Origin: Limnohabitans sp. WS1
GTDB taxonomy: Bacteria; Pseudomonadota; Gammaproteobacteria; Burkholderiales; Burkholderiaceae_C
DNA: 64,000 bases
Assembly (NCBI RefSeq): GCF_003063265.1
Contig: NZ_NERU01000001.1
Location: 310,001 to 374,000, forward strand
Direction: 5' to 3'
This document shows positions 63,558 through 64,000 of this stretch, one piece after another. The translations under genes were made by a program, and so were the position numbers. Every line of letters begins with the position of its first letter. Within the stretch, counting starts at the first letter, position 1. The notes under the pieces were generated by a model that did no database searches, was not told the DNA's origin, and saw only the letters and a program-made list of their open reading frames with translations.

Positions 63558-64000
63558 ATGATGAGGTCTTTGTTGTTCATGATTGCAGTGGCCCTGTCGG
63601 CATGCGGTGGCGGGGACGGTGCGAGTTTTGCGCCTGCATCGGGCAACACCCATTGCGGCGTGAGCGTGGGCAAGCAGCGCATCACTGGCACGGTTACATC
63701 GGTGCACGACGGCGACACGATCACCGTGGGCGGTGAGTCGATCCGGCTGGCCAGCATCGACGCCCCTGAGTTGGATCAAGCCTATGGGCCATCGTCCAGG
63801 GCGAACTTGGCTGCCATGGTTTTGGGCCAGAGCGTGACCGTCACGTATGCCCAAAAAGACTTCTACGATCGGGTGGTGGGCACTGTCTTCAAGTCTGATT
63901 GCAGCCCCGTCAATTTGAACCAGGTTGCGTCGGGTGCGGCTTGGTATTACGAAGCCTACCAATGCGAAATTGACATCCGGCAACGCCAAGCCTATGCAGC
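63558..64000 (+). CDS. Lipoprotein thermonuclease (SNase-like), cut by window end
   Basis: Starts at ATG 63558 and runs off the window; about 147 residues are visible. A lipoprotein signal peptide with lipobox LSAC (cysteine near 16) is followed by GGGDGASFAP, then an SNase domain: ITGTVTSVHDGDTITVGGESIRLASIDAPELDQAYG (about 40-75, DGDT and RLASIDAPE motifs) and FYDRVVGTV. The third catalytic region lies partly in view (ASGAAWYY). Likely an envelope-anchored DNA/RNA nuclease. Its 5' end is duplicated at 62383. Confidence 0.88.
   Translation, partial: MMRSLLFMIAVALSACGGGDGASFAPASGNTHCGVSVGKQRITGTVTSVHDGDTITVGGESIRLASIDAPELDQAYGPSSRANLAAMVLGQSVTVTYAQKDFYDRVVGTVFKSDCSPVNLNQVASGAAWYYEAYQCEIDIRQRQAYA

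Noticed and set aside
1..64000. CRISPR array, integrase, insertion sequence or rRNA operon
   Set aside because: No regularly spaced repeats, no transposase or integrase motifs and no rRNA-like segment were seen anywhere.

Overview
The window looks like a chromosomal segment of a betaproteobacterium of the order Burkholderiales, most likely family Comamonadaceae (Limnohabitans/Rhodoferax-like). I infer this from the housekeeping order spoT-type rel, rpoZ, gmk, yicC, rph, rdgB, hemW, the many orphan Bug (tripartite tricarboxylate) receptors, the urt/ure organisation and the moderately high GC. No database search was possible; every family call rests on motifs, length and context.

Layout. 1-7000: conserved core genes for (p)ppGpp, nucleotide and RNA metabolism and heme insertion. 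7000-17100: catabolic accessory genes, namely a winged-helix regulator, two Bug receptors, an IclR regulator, an IorA/IorB-like molybdenum hydroxylase pair, a quinone oxidoreductase, a Gfo/Idh/MocA oxidoreductase and an exported M20 peptidase. 17100-25820: a tightly overlapping six-gene minus-strand operon (two acyl-CoA dehydrogenases, Bug receptor, SDR, CaiB-type CoA-transferase, enoyl-CoA hydratase), divergent from an iron-containing alcohol dehydrogenase/maleylacetate reductase and an MFS transporter. It is a plausible CoA-dependent pathway for an unidentified organic acid. 25820-27200: AT-rich DNA with one outer-membrane barrel gene and tRNA-Ser(UGA).

27200-47760 is a nitrogen region. Urease genes (ureA, a small membrane-protein gene, ureB, ureC, ureE, ureF, ureG) run on the minus strand, and the urea ABC transporter urtABCDE runs divergently. 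Both directions carry sigma-54-type promoter sequences. An orphan KdpD-like/KdpE pair with the potassium transporter kup, and a broken rhuM, lie between urtE and ureD. ureD is the last gene behind an NMT1/SsuABC-type ABC transporter whose first gene has a structured leader reminiscent of the NMT1 (xanthine-I) riboswitch.

47750-61740: malic enzyme, an NCS2 purine permease, a SoxF/FccB-type flavoprotein, a phytanoyl-CoA-dioxygenase-like gene, a possible toxin-antitoxin/defence remnant (ImmA/IrrE protease, PIN-like protein, ParD-like protein, hsdR-like fragment), then the ureide pathway: gntR, puuE-type allantoinase, a UraD-allantoate amidohydrolase fusion, an M20 deacylase, and divergent uraH. 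The palindrome TGTATACA occurs upstream of the ABC ATPase gene, between the permease and flavoprotein genes, and between gntR and uraH. I infer a GntR regulon leading from purine uptake through allantoin to urea and ammonia. 61860-64000: a DUF4160/DUF2442 pair, a PPK2 gene flanked by two copies of a lipoprotein-nuclease 5' end, the first broken and the second running off the window.

Two families of REP-like palindromes sit in four intergenic gaps, all inside nitrogen operons.
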